Of a stretch of 64,000 bases of DNA, positions 34,287 through 43,362 are shown piece after piece. The DNA lies in NCBI RefSeq assembly GCF_017566145.1, contig NZ_JABFCL010000003.1, forward strand, positions 248,001 to 312,000, in the 5' to 3' direction. The notes under the pieces are model-generated. The model was given only the letters and a program-made list of their open reading frames with translations, was not told the DNA's origin and did not search any database. The position numbers and the translations under genes are program-made. The first letter of the stretch is position 1; each line of letters opens with the position of its first letter. This stretch comes from Bittarella massiliensis (ex Durand et al. 2017). GTDB lineage: Bacteria; Bacillota; Clostridia; Oscillospirales; Ruminococcaceae.

Positions 34287-34713
34287 TGTTTATGGGTCTA
34301 CTTTCCCACTTGTGGTTGGTATCTATTTTGTCACCCCAACCCAGCGGCGGGTTGCCGCTTTCAAGTTGCACATCTCACTTTGTGTGGTGTGTTTTTTTGC
34401 GCCTGCGCCGGAACGGGCGTCTGCTTTGGCAATGCTTTGCAGGGGGGACAAGTTTGCGGAATCTCTTGAAAAAAGCGGGTGGCTGTGGTAGTGTGTATTT
34501 GTTGAGATTTGAAAGGAGGCTTGACAAAAATGACAGCAGAGGGCAGGAGCGGCGATCGGCAGTCCAACCCGGTCTGCCCCCCTTGTCAAGCGGTTTTTCT
34601 TAACATGTTAATTGATTTTAAAGGGTGTACTCCGTCTGCTTGCAGCAGGTAGGGTATGCTTTTTTATGCTGTAGAAATTTTATAATCAAGTTTAAACAAG
34701 GAAGGGAAAGCCA
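34287..34713. other. Intergenic stretch before the surface protein
   Basis: This stretch of about 430 nt is of mixed composition. A 40-codon frame (34529-34651, four Cys, AAAGGAGG 9 nt upstream) is the only candidate gene; it has no recognisable features. I see no integrase remnant or att duplication of the tRNA end. Confidence 0.4.
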
Positions 34714-36837
34714 ATGAAAACAAAGCAGAAGTGTTTGGGTATCTTGCTGGCGATCTGCATGGCGCTCATGCTCGTGCCGATAACGGCCTTTGCGGCGGAT
34801 GACGCTGCGTTTGAGGTGATTGACACAGAGGGAAACGCAACACAGTATGCGGTAAAAACTGACGCACAAAAGGCCATGAAGGATGGTTATACATTCAAAC
34901 TTTTGAAGGACTACAGCGGTGATTGGGGCATAACGATACCCAAAACTGCACGCGATATTACAGTGGATTTGAATGGGTGTAGCGTCACATGCCATAAAAC
35001 AGATTCTTCAAACGGATTTGCATTGAGTGTAAGTGCGGGCTATTCTGGTGCGCGCGATTGCACTGTGACGATAAAAAACAGTGGAGGTAAACAGTCTGTC
35101 TTAACCAGTTCTTATGAGCAGATCAGAACAGGTAGCGGCGATAGCAGGTATTTGCAAGTAGTCAAGTTGGAGGGGGATATTGCTTTTAAGAATCTAACTG
35201 CCGGTACGGATCCCCTTGGAATTGACTTGGGAACAGGCGCCAAATTGTTGGATACAGAGAGCGCCCGCAAGTTGGTGCCAAACGGCGGGTTTTCAGTAAA
35301 AGAGGCGGATGGAAACAGGTATATTTACGGCGACTATGCAAATGCGGCAAACAAGTCGGCAGACGGCAACATAACCTTGCTGCACGATTACAAAGGACCT
35401 GACAAAATCCATTCCGGCTCTAAAGACGCGGTTCTCGATTTAGACGGTCACACCTACACGTATACCGCTGACACCGCTGCCATTGATGTGAACCATCCCA
35501 ATGTAACATTTACTGTAAAAAACGGTAAAGTTGTTGTTGCCAATGAAGCGGCCGACGGCGCTCATTTGATCGGCGCGCCAACTGCAAGCAATATGAACAA
35601 CAGAGGGCTTGTGCTTGACGGAGTAGAGCTGACGGTGCCGGGAGATGCATGCGGTATCGTTACGAATGGCACTGAAACCGGCAATAAAGTGACGCTTAAA
35701 AACGCTACACTCAATGTGAAAAACGGTTTTGGTATCTACTTCCCGTCGGACGGCGAGGTGACGATCGACAATTCGGTTATCAATGCCAAGCACGCAGGCG
35801 TGCAGGTTTGTTCGGGCAGTCTCACAGTGGCAGGCGAGACTGCAATTGCAGTGACGGGCCGGCCGCAGGCAAAGACAGACGGCGACGGCCCCATCGCAGA
35901 CGGGGCGGCCGTATCGATTGTCAATCGCGACGGATATAAGGAATTGGGTACTGTCAACATAGAAAACGGCGTTTTCAATTCCGCAGCAGATGTGGAGGCA
36001 GTCAAGGCGTATTCGTTTAACAATACAAATAAGACGGAGGATGAATGGGCTGAAGCGGGCAATGTGGTTGAGGTGACCGGTGGGAGCTTCTCCTCCGACA
36101 TTGCAGAAAATATCGTTAATAGCGATACGCGGGCAACCGTGGCTGCCGGCGGCAAAACAGCATTTATTATCGGGAAAACAGCTGTGGAGAATGCCGTTAA
36201 AGCGCTGGAAGCCGGTGACAAAATAGCATTCACAAAAGTGGCGGACGATGTAGTTATCGCGGTCCCCGAGGGCGTAGAGATAACCAACAGCACTGGAAAA
36301 GATATGACCGTCAACGGCGATACCGTTGAAGTTGGCGAAACTGCAACCGCCCACGTGTGGGATACCGAGTACACGATCGACCAGGAAGCCACCTGTACGG
36401 AAGATGGGAGCAAGTCGATACACTGCACCACCCCTGGCTGTACAGAAAAAAAGGATGTGCAGATCATTCCTGCCGCCCACAAGCTGGAAGACGTTGCAGC
36501 GCGGGAAGCCACCTGTGCGGAAGAGGGAACAAAAGCCCACCAGCACTGCAGTGTGTGCGGGAAAGACTTCATCGACGGGGAGGAAAAGACCGCAGAGGAG
36601 CTGAAGCTCGCCAAGCTCGCCCATACCTATGCGGACGGCAGATGTACAGTCTGTGGTGCGGCCGATCCGAATTACCAGCCGGACCCGACAACGCCCTCCC
36701 AGCCGAACGATGGCACGGGCGACCCGCAGACCGGAGAGAACAGCAATATCACCCTTTGGCTTGCGGTTATGCTGGCTGCCGGTGCTGCCCTGACCGGCAC
36801 TGCCCTTTACAGCAGAAAGAAAAAATACGAGCGGTAA
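34714..36837 (+). CDS. Sortase-anchored surface protein with beta-helix and Cys-pair repeats
   Basis: The 707-residue protein has a signal peptide (KCLGILLAICMALMLVPITAFA). A long body of short strand repeats (INIENG/VTIDNS/LTVAG-like) suggests a right-handed beta-helix over about residues 230-520. Two or three AHxxx...ATC.EEG....C..CG modules follow (about 560-650), then a Pro/Thr spacer. The C-terminus is PQTG (in GDPQTGENSN), a membrane helix and RKKKYER, a class of sorting signal common in Clostridia. It is likely an adhesin or glycan-binding protein anchored to peptidoglycan. Its GC content is lower than that of neighbours. Confidence 0.88.
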   Translation: MKTKQKCLGILLAICMALMLVPITAFAADDAAFEVIDTEGNATQYAVKTDAQKAMKDGYTFKLLKDYSGDWGITIPKTARDITVDLNGCSVTCHKTDSSNGFALSVSAGYSGARDCTVTIKNSGGKQSVLTSSYEQIRTGSGDSRYLQVVKLEGDIAFKNLTAGTDPLGIDLGTGAKLLDTESARKLVPNGGFSVKEADGNRYIYGDYANAANKSADGNITLLHDYKGPDKIHSGSKDAVLDLDGHTYTYTADTAAIDVNHPNVTFTVKNGKVVVANEAADGAHLIGAPTASNMNNRGLVLDGVELTVPGDACGIVTNGTETGNKVTLKNATLNVKNGFGIYFPSDGEVTIDNSVINAKHAGVQVCSGSLTVAGETAIAVTGRPQAKTDGDGPIADGAAVSIVNRDGYKELGTVNIENGVFNSAADVEAVKAYSFNNTNKTEDEWAEAGNVVEVTGGSFSSDIAENIVNSDTRATVAAGGKTAFIIGKTAVENAVKALEAGDKIAFTKVADDVVIAVPEGVEITNSTGKDMTVNGDTVEVGETATAHVWDTEYTIDQEATCTEDGSKSIHCTTPGCTEKKDVQIIPAAHKLEDVAAREATCAEEGTKAHQHCSVCGKDFIDGEEKTAEELKLAKLAHTYADGRCTVCGAADPNYQPDPTTPSQPNDGTGDPQTGENSNITLWLAVMLAAGAALTGTALYSRKKKYER

Positions 36838-36841
36838 ACCG

Positions 36842-36876
36842 AAATCCCCCTGCTGCATACTGGCAGGGGGATTTTT
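36842..36876 (+). terminator. Terminator of the surface protein gene
   Basis: AAATCCCCCTGC pairs with GCAGGGGGATTT over a 9-nt loop and ends in a T run. Confidence 0.85.
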
Positions 36877-36879
36877 CCG

Positions 36880-37235
36880 TATGGGCACTGGGGAAAATCT
36901 GCGGTGTGGGAGTCCATCCGTTCTGGAAGCAGGCGGTGGGGGGCTCTTTCGACAGGGCGCCGAAAGCCGAAGAGGGGCGCCTTGGGGCAGGGCAAGGGGG
37001 AGCCCCGACAAAGTTCCCCCTCCCATCGGCCCGAGGAACCCCGTTTGCCCTCGGGGGATGCTGCACCCAGCGGGCCACTGCGGCAAAGGGGCTTGTTTCC
37101 CCTTTCAGGGGAGGGGGGTGCCCGCCTTTAAAAGCCCCGGAGTGCGGTCTATATCCAGGGGTTCTCCCGTGGGCTGCACCCTTGGCTCTCCCCTCTAGGA
37201 AACGGCCTTAGGCGGCCCCATCCCGGCCGGCGGCG
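36880..37235. other. GC-rich intergenic stretch, no gene seen
   Basis: About 350 nt between the terminator and the proB promoter carry open frames in several phases. None has a ribosome binding site, codon bias or domain I can recognise. Long G and C runs dominate. Confidence 0.45.
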
Positions 37236-37237
37236 CT

Positions 37238-37266
37238 TTGCTTTTTGGCAGGGGGTATGCTATAAT
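37238..37266 (+). promoter_or_regulatory. SigA promoter of proBA
   Basis: TTGCTT, a 17-nt spacer and TATAAT with extended TGC. It leaves a leader of about 100 nt ahead of proB. Confidence 0.7.
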
Positions 37267-37375
37267 GATGGCAATTTACTGGCAGGGGCTGCCGTTTCCC
37301 TCCGCCTGAGCGCGGGCCGGGAGGGACGGCCTGTCTCCGAACAACCACCGCTCTCTGTGAAAAGGAGGAGTTTTC

Positions 37376-38167
37376 GTGCAGCGCATTCCCGACCGCGTGG
37401 TCATCAAGGTGGGGACCTCCACCCTTACATACAGTACCGGCCACCTGAACATCCGCCGCATCGAGGCCCTGGTCGAGGCCATTTCCGACATCAAAAATTC
37501 GGGCAAGCAGGTGATCCTGGTCTCCTCCGGCGCCATCGGCGTGGGGATGAGCAAGCTGCAGATGCGCGACCGGCCCACCGACATCCCCTCCAAGCAGGCG
37601 GCGGCCGCAGTGGGGCAGTGCGAGCTGATGTACATGTACGACAAGCGCTTTTCGGTCTACAACCACGTGGTCTCCCAGGTGCTTTTGACCCGGGACATCA
37701 TCGACCAGGACGAGCGCCGGCACAACGCCCGCAACACCCTGAACCGGCTGTTGGAACTGGACGTCATCCCCATCATCAACGAAAACGACACCATCTCCAC
37801 CGACGAGATCAAGTTTGGCGACAACGACGCCCTCTCGGCCATGGTGGGGGAGTTGGTGGGCGCCGACAAGCTGATCATCATGTCCGACATCGACGGACTC
37901 TTTGACAAGGATCCCCGACAGGATCCCACTGCCCAGATCATCCGCCGGGTCGAGAAAATCGACGAGCGGGTGCGGGCCATGGCCGGCGGGGCCGGCAGCC
38001 GCCGGGGCACCGGCGGCATGGTCACCAAGATCCACGCCGCCGAAATCTTCACCGCCACCGGCGGCGACATGGTCATCATCAACGGCGGGGACCCCCGGCT
38101 CCTCTACGACGTCTTTGACGGCAAGCCGGTGGGGACCACCTTTGTGGGACAGGAGGGAGAGAAATGA
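37376..38167 (+). CDS. proB: Glutamate 5-kinase
   Basis: The 263-residue amino acid kinase phosphorylates glutamate, the first step to proline. Signature stretches are RVVIKVGTSTLT, ILVSSGAIGVGM, QAAAAVGQCELM, IPIINENDTISTDEIKFGDNDALSAMV and GTGGMVTKIHAAEI. The C-terminal PUA domain of the E. coli enzyme is missing, as in many Firmicute ProB proteins, so size and feedback control differ from that model. GTG start behind AAAAGGAGGAG. It overlaps proA by 4 nt (ATGA). Confidence 0.96.
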   Translation: MQRIPDRVVIKVGTSTLTYSTGHLNIRRIEALVEAISDIKNSGKQVILVSSGAIGVGMSKLQMRDRPTDIPSKQAAAAVGQCELMYMYDKRFSVYNHVVSQVLLTRDIIDQDERRHNARNTLNRLLELDVIPIINENDTISTDEIKFGDNDALSAMVGELVGADKLIIMSDIDGLFDKDPRQDPTAQIIRRVEKIDERVRAMAGGAGSRRGTGGMVTKIHAAEIFTATGGDMVIINGGDPRLLYDVFDGKPVGTTFVGQEGEK

Positions 38168-39414
38168 CCGATTTGACAGCCCTCGGCAGCCGCGCCAAGG
38201 CGGCGGCCCGCCAATTGGCCCTGCTGGACAGCGGGGAGAAAAACCGGCTGCTGGCCGCCGTGGCCCAGGGGGTGCGCGACGACTGCGCGGCCATCCTGCA
38301 GGCCAATGGCGAGGACGTGGCCGCTGCCCGGGAGGCGGGGATCAGCGAGTCCCTCATCGACCGGCTGCTTTTGAATGAGCAGCGGGTGCTGGCCATGGCC
38401 GACGCCGCTGAACAGGTGGCGGCCCTGCCCGACCCGGTGGGCCGGGTGCTGGGGGGCCAGCGGCTGCCCAGCGGGTTGGAGATGACCAAGGTCTCCACCC
38501 CCCTGGGGGTCTGCGGCATCATCTACGAGGCGCGGCCCAACGTCACCCTGGACGCGGCGGCCCTCTGTCTCAAGTCCTCCAACGCGGTCATCCTCAAGGG
38601 CGGCAAGGAAGCCCTTCGCTCCAACCGGGCCGTCGTCGCCTCGGTGCGGGCGGCCCTGGCCGCCGCCGGGCAAAATCCCGATTTCGTTCAGCTCATCGAG
38701 GACAGCGCCCGCGAGACCACCGGCGCCTTTATGAAGTTAAACGGCTACCTGGACGTGCTGATCCCCCGCGGCGGCGCGGGGCTGATTCGGGCCGTGGTGG
38801 AAAACGCCACCGTCCCGGTCATTGAGACCGGCACCGGCAACTGCCACATCTATGTGGAGGGCACGGCCGACCTGGAGATGGCTGCCGACATTGCTTACAA
38901 CGCCAAGGTCTCCCGCCCCTCGGTCTGCAACGCGGCCGAGACCTTTTTGGTGGACCGGTCGGTGGCCGCCCAATGGCTGCCCATGATCGCCGAGCGGATG
39001 GACGCCGCCCCCCGGGTGGAGATTCGCGGCTGCCCTGAGACCTGTGCCATCCTGGGCGGGCGGGCCGTTCCCGCCGCCGAGGACGACTGGGAGAACGAGT
39101 TTTTGGACTACGTCGTCGCCATCAAGGTGGTGGACGGCTTTGAAGAGGCCGTCGCCCACATTCAGCGCTACACCACCGGCCACAGCGAGTGCATTGTCAC
39201 CCGGGACTACGAGAAGAGCCGCGCCTTCTGCCGCCGGATCGACGCGGCGGCGGTCTATGTCAACGCCTCGACCCGCTTTACCGACGGCGGGGAGTTTGGC
39301 ATGGGGGCGGAGATCGGCATCTCCACCCAGAAGCTGCACGCCCGGGGCCCCATGGGACTGGAACAACTGACCACCCACAAATACATCCTGCAGGGTGACG
39401 GCCAAATTCGATAG
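38164..39414 (+). CDS. proA: Gamma-glutamyl phosphate reductase
   Basis: The 416-residue aldehyde-dehydrogenase-superfamily protein reduces gamma-glutamyl phosphate to the semialdehyde. It has ICEARPN-type segment (GIIYEARPNVTLDAA), LKGGKEALRSN, IPRGGAGLI, TGTGNCHIYV and the catalytic cysteine in SRPSVCNAAET. The C-terminal FGMGAEIGISTQKLHARGPMG is as in ProA. It overlaps the proB stop by 4 nt, the standard coupled pair for proline synthesis. Confidence 0.97.
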   Translation: MTDLTALGSRAKAAARQLALLDSGEKNRLLAAVAQGVRDDCAAILQANGEDVAAAREAGISESLIDRLLLNEQRVLAMADAAEQVAALPDPVGRVLGGQRLPSGLEMTKVSTPLGVCGIIYEARPNVTLDAAALCLKSSNAVILKGGKEALRSNRAVVASVRAALAAAGQNPDFVQLIEDSARETTGAFMKLNGYLDVLIPRGGAGLIRAVVENATVPVIETGTGNCHIYVEGTADLEMAADIAYNAKVSRPSVCNAAETFLVDRSVAAQWLPMIAERMDAAPRVEIRGCPETCAILGGRAVPAAEDDWENEFLDYVVAIKVVDGFEEAVAHIQRYTTGHSECIVTRDYEKSRAFCRRIDAAAVYVNASTRFTDGGEFGMGAEIGISTQKLHARGPMGLEQLTTHKYILQGDGQIR

Positions 39415-39425
39415 GAGCTGATCTT

Positions 39426-40253
39426 TTGTCTGCACGCAAACACAAGCTTTCCAAGAAGGGAAAGGCCCGCCTGGCGGGATACACCATTCTGGGGCTGGCG
39501 GTCTTAGGGGTTGCCTTTTTGGTGTTTTTGGGCACCAAAGGGGTGCAGCTTCTCCTGGACGACAGCGACAAGCGGCTGGAGTACCAGAGGTTTATTGAGC
39601 CGGTGGTCATGCTTGACCCGGTCCCCTTTGACGCCCCCGACCAGGCAAACCCCGACTTTTTGCTGCAGTCGGCGGTCTGGGCGGTGCTGAAAAACGAGGA
39701 CACCAGCCGCTACGCCACCGACCAGACCGGCGCGGTGCTGCTGCCGGCGGCCGATGTCGACCTATACGGCGCCAAGCTCTACGGCAACGACATCAAGTTG
39801 GAGCACAAGAGCTTTGGCGATGACACCATGAAGTTTCAGTACGACACCGCCACCCAGTGCTACCGGCTGCCTGCAACCGGCCTGATGGGCTACTACACCC
39901 CCCTGGTCTCCAAGATGGAGAAGAAGGGGAAGACCATCCGCCTGACGGTGGGCTATGTGGCTGCGGGCAGCGGCTGGACCGGTGACGCCGACGGGAATAT
40001 CTACCAGCCCGAGGTCGACAAGACCATGATCTACACCCTCTCCAAGACCAGTGACGGCAACTACGTCATCCACTCCATCGCCGAGGCGGCCGAGGACGAG
40101 GTGGTGAAGAGAGAGCAGAAGAAGGGGGGCAGCAGCGCCTCTTCCAGCACTCCCGCCGCAGGGGACGGCACGACCACTCCCGCCCCCGGCACCGAGAACA
40201 CCCCCCAGGAAGACACCACCAGCGGGGACGCAGCCGCCCCCGCCGCTGCCTAA
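39426..40253 (+). CDS. Membrane-anchored protein of unknown function
   Basis: This 275-residue protein has a basic start, one membrane helix (about residues 17-37) and an extracellular domain with no family I recognise. It ends in a low-complexity Ser/Thr/Pro/Ala tail of about 45 residues, GGSSASSSTPAAGDG and so on. The middle holds regular beta-strand stretches (YGAKLYGNDIKLEHKSFGD, TIRLTVGYVAAGSGW), suggesting a compact domain. TTG start behind GGAGCTGAT, 11 nt after proA, so it is likely transcribed with proBA, though a role in proline metabolism is not implied. Confidence 0.7.
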   Translation: MSARKHKLSKKGKARLAGYTILGLAVLGVAFLVFLGTKGVQLLLDDSDKRLEYQRFIEPVVMLDPVPFDAPDQANPDFLLQSAVWAVLKNEDTSRYATDQTGAVLLPAADVDLYGAKLYGNDIKLEHKSFGDDTMKFQYDTATQCYRLPATGLMGYYTPLVSKMEKKGKTIRLTVGYVAAGSGWTGDADGNIYQPEVDKTMIYTLSKTSDGNYVIHSIAEAAEDEVVKREQKKGGSSASSSTPAAGDGTTTPAPGTENTPQEDTTSGDAAAPAAA

Positions 40254-40266
40254 TAAAAGAGAAAGA

Positions 40267-40301
40267 GAGCAGGACCCGCACTGGGCGGGCCCTGCTCTTT
40301 T
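40267..40301 (+). terminator. Terminator of the proBA operon
   Basis: GAGCAGGACCCGC pairs with GCGGGCCCTGCTC and five T follow. Confidence 0.85.
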
Positions 40302-40345
40302 TGACAGCAAAATAATACTAATTGTATTAAATTAAAATAATTATA

Positions 40346-41122
40346 CTACTGATTGGGAATGGCAAAGAGGCGGCGGGCGTTTTCATTGGTGAGCCGCAGA
40401 ATGTCGTCTGCCTCCACCCCCTTGATCTCGGCCAGCCGGGCGGCGGTGTGGGGGATCATCCGGGAGTCACAGCGCTTTCCCCGCAGGGGCACCGGGGCCA
40501 TGTAGGGGCAGTCGGTCTCGATGAGGAGCCTCTCCAGGGGCACCTGAGCGGCCGCCTCCACCGGCTTCTTGGCGTTTTTGAAGGTCACCGAGCCGGTGAA
40601 GCCGATGTGATAGCCCAGTTTCAGGTACTCCCGGGCAGTCTCGGCCGAGCCGGAGAAGCAGTGCACCACCCCGCGGCAGCGGTGGCGGCGAACGATCTCC
40701 AGGGTGTCGGCCGACGCCTCCCGGCTGTGGATGATCACCGGCAGGTCCAGCGCCTCGGCCAGGGCCATCTGCTCCTCAAAGACTGCCTTCTGCACCTCCC
40801 GGGGGGAGAAGTCGTAGTGGTAGTCCAGCCCGATCTCCCCGATGGCCACCGCCTTTTCGTTTTTCCGGGCGGCGCGTTCCAGATAGCGCAGATAGTCGCT
40901 CCCCGCCACCTCCTGCGCGGCGTGGGGGTGCACCCCCACGCTGCAGTAGAAAAAGGGGTAGCGGCGGGTCAGGGCGAGGGAACTCTCACAGGAGGGCAGG
41001 TCACAGGCGGCGTTGAGCACCAGTTCCACCCCGCTGCTGGCCAGGGCGGCGATCAGCTCCTCCCGGTCGGGGTCAAAGCGCTCGTCGTCGTAGTGGGCAT
41101 GTGAGTCAAAGATCGGTTGCAC
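40346..41122 (-). CDS. TatD-family metal-dependent hydrolase
   Basis: The 258-residue TIM barrel has the TatD metal motifs FDSHAHYDD near the start, GEIGLDYHYD, VIIHSREA, VVHCFSG and the closing LIETDCPYM...NTAAR-like PHTAARLAEIKG. Members are 3'-5' exonucleases or D-aminoacyl-tRNA-linked DNases with roles in DNA and RNA quality control. The GTG at 41122 with CTGGAGG is preferred over the start at 41149. It follows metG in the same direction, the usual order in Firmicutes. Confidence 0.93.
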   Translation of the reverse strand: MQPIFDSHAHYDDERFDPDREELIAALASSGVELVLNAACDLPSCESSLALTRRYPFFYCSVGVHPHAAQEVAGSDYLRYLERAARKNEKAVAIGEIGLDYHYDFSPREVQKAVFEEQMALAEALDLPVIIHSREASADTLEIVRRHRCRGVVHCFSGSAETAREYLKLGYHIGFTGSVTFKNAKKPVEAAAQVPLERLLIETDCPYMAPVPLRGKRCDSRMIPHTAARLAEIKGVEADDILRLTNENARRLFAIPNQ

Positions 41123-41198
41123 AGTCAATCCTCCAGACAGTTGTCGCAAGAGAAGGGGGCGGGCTCTCTCGCCCGCCCCCTTCCCGGGTGTTTTTTTG

Positions 41199-43154
41199 CT
41201 AGCAGACGCTGCTGCCGGGGGCGATGTTGTCGCCCAGCAGGAGAATCTGGATCGAGTCGCCCTTTTCCGCCGAGAGGATCATCCCCTCGCTGAGTTCGCC
41301 CCGCAGCTTGACCGGTTTGAGGTTGGCAACCACCAACACCGTCTTGCCGACGAGCTCTTCGGGCCGGTACCACTTGGCGATCCCCGAGACCACCTGGCGG
41401 CCCTTGCCGCCGTCGTCCAGCTGGAATTTCAGCAGCTTGTCGCTCCCCTTTACCGGCTGGCAGTCCAGCACCTTGCAGGGCAGCAGCTGCACCTTGCCAA
41501 AGTCGTCGATGGTGATGACGCCGGGGACCTTCTCCTCTTTTTCCGCGGCGGGCTTCTCCGCCGGGGCGGCGGCCTGTTTGGCCTTCTGCTCGGCCTCGAG
41601 GGCGGCCAGCTCCTTTTTGGCGTCGATGCGGGGAAAGAGGGTCTCGCCCTTGTGCACCTGCACCTCGGCGGGCAGCACCCCGAAGACGCCGGCGTTGTCG
41701 TAGCCGGTCTCGGCCTCGCCCGCGCCGATCTGGGCAAAGATCTTCTCCACCGTCTGGGGCATGAAGGGGGTCAGCAGCTGGGCGCAGATGCGGATGCCCT
41801 CCAAGAGGTTGTAGAGGACGGTCGCCAGCCGGTCCCGGTTGGCCTCGTCCTTGCAGAGCACCCAGGGGGCGGTCTCGTCGATGTACTTGTTGGTGCGGCT
41901 GACCACCTTGAAGACCTCGATCAGGGCCGACTGGAAGGCATACTGCTCCATCTGCTCCTCGTAGGCGGCCTTCAGGCCGGTGGCCAGGGAGATGAGCTCG
42001 TCGTCCAGGGGATCGGCCTGCCGCCCGGCGGGAAGTTTGCCGCCAAAGTACTTTTCGACCATGGCCACGGTGCGGCTGACCAGGTTGCCCAGGTCGTTGG
42101 CCAGGTCGGCGTTGATGCGGCTGATGAGCAGCTCATTGGTGAAGTTGCCGTCCGAGCCGAAGGGGAATTCCCGCATTAAGAAGTAGCGCAGGGCGTCGAC
42201 CCCGTAGCGGTTGCAGAGGATCTCCGGGTCCACCACATTGCCGAAGGACTTGCTCATCTTCCCGCCGTCGATGAGCAGCCAGCCGTGGCCGTACACCTTT
42301 TTGGGCAGGGGCAGGTCCAGCGCCATCAGCATGGCCGGCCAGATGATGGTGTGAAAGCGGGTGATCTCCTTGCCCACAAACTGCACGTCGGCGGGCCAGT
42401 ACTTGTCAAAGTCGTGGTAGCGGTCGTTGCCGTAGCCCAGGGCGGTGATGTAGTTGGAGAGGGCGTCGATCCAGACGTAGACCACGTGCCCCGGGTCAAA
42501 GTCTACCGGGACGCCCCAGTTGAAGGTGGTGCGGGAGACACAGGTGTCCTCCAGCCCGGGCTTTATAAAGTTGTTGACCATCTCGTTGAGGCGGGACTCG
42601 GGGGAGATGAAGTCGGGGTGTTCCTCGTAGTATTTCACCAGCCGGTCGGCGTACTTGGACAGCTTGAAGAAGTAGGCCTCCTCCTCGGCGTCCACCACCT
42701 CCCGGCCGCAGTCGGGGCACTTGCCGTCCACCAGCTGGCTCTCGGTCCAGAAGGACTCACAGGGGGTGCAGTACTTGCCCTTGTAGACCGACTTGTAGAT
42801 GTCGCCCTGGTCGTAGAGCTTGCGGAAGATCTTCTGTACCGACTCCACGTGGTAGTCGTCGGTGGTGCGGATGAAGCGGTCGTTGGAGATGTTCATCAGC
42901 TTCCACAGATCCTGAATCCCGGCGACGATCTCGTCCACATACTGCTGGGGGGTGACCCCGGCGGCCTTGGCCTTCTGCTCGATTTTCAGGCCGTGCTCGT
43001 CGGTGCCGGTCAAAAACATCACATCAAACCCCTGCATTCGCTTGTACCGCGCCATGACGTCGGTGGCGACGGTGCAGTAGCTGTGTCCGATATGCAGCTT
43101 GTCGGACGGGTAGTAGATGGGCGTTGTAATATAAAATGTGTTCTTCTGACTCAT
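41199..43154 (-). CDS. metG: Methionyl-tRNA synthetase with C-terminal tRNA-binding domain
   Basis: The 651-residue class I enzyme charges tRNA-Met. The HIGH motif appears as HIGH in DKLHIGHSY, the KMSKS loop as GGKMSKSFGNVVDPE, and a zinc knuckle as CTPCESFWTESQ...CPDCGREV. After a linker rich in Lys, Ala and Glu (about 520-545) comes a C-terminal EMAP/Trbp111-like domain (ITIDDFGKVQLLPCKVLDCQ to the end) that dimerises and binds tRNA. The ATG at 43154 has AAAGGAGG. The longer upstream frame is out-ranked. No T-box is evident in the short leader. Confidence 0.97.
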   Translation of the reverse strand: MSQKNTFYITTPIYYPSDKLHIGHSYCTVATDVMARYKRMQGFDVMFLTGTDEHGLKIEQKAKAAGVTPQQYVDEIVAGIQDLWKLMNISNDRFIRTTDDYHVESVQKIFRKLYDQGDIYKSVYKGKYCTPCESFWTESQLVDGKCPDCGREVVDAEEEAYFFKLSKYADRLVKYYEEHPDFISPESRLNEMVNNFIKPGLEDTCVSRTTFNWGVPVDFDPGHVVYVWIDALSNYITALGYGNDRYHDFDKYWPADVQFVGKEITRFHTIIWPAMLMALDLPLPKKVYGHGWLLIDGGKMSKSFGNVVDPEILCNRYGVDALRYFLMREFPFGSDGNFTNELLISRINADLANDLGNLVSRTVAMVEKYFGGKLPAGRQADPLDDELISLATGLKAAYEEQMEQYAFQSALIEVFKVVSRTNKYIDETAPWVLCKDEANRDRLATVLYNLLEGIRICAQLLTPFMPQTVEKIFAQIGAGEAETGYDNAGVFGVLPAEVQVHKGETLFPRIDAKKELAALEAEQKAKQAAAPAEKPAAEKEEKVPGVITIDDFGKVQLLPCKVLDCQPVKGSDKLLKFQLDDGGKGRQVVSGIAKWYRPEELVGKTVLVVANLKPVKLRGELSEGMILSAEKGDSIQILLLGDNIAPGSSVC

Positions 43155-43362
43155 TTTATATCCTCCTTTAGATGTGTAATGGATTTGATGTGTGTCTAAT
43201 TTGTTATTATAGCAGAATTTGAGGGGACAAGAAAGGTGTATCGGGCAGAAAAAGCGCGGCAATTTGCAGAGGGGGGGCAGATTTGCCGCCTTTTCGGCGG
43301 GCCGATTGCAGGATTTCCCCGGGGATGCTATGATGGAAAAAACAGGCGAGGAGGGAAATGCC

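Noticed and set aside
34529..34651. 40-codon frame with AAAGGAGG upstream and four Cys
   Set aside because: Good ribosome binding site but no recognisable feature or conservation evidence; noted only under the intergenic stretch.
35440..37086. 548-codon minus-strand frame opposite the surface protein
   Set aside because: Antisense to a gene with signal peptide and sorting signal; no coherent domain.
43155..43220. T-box in the metG leader
   Set aside because: The leader is short and shows no T-box consensus or specifier hairpin.
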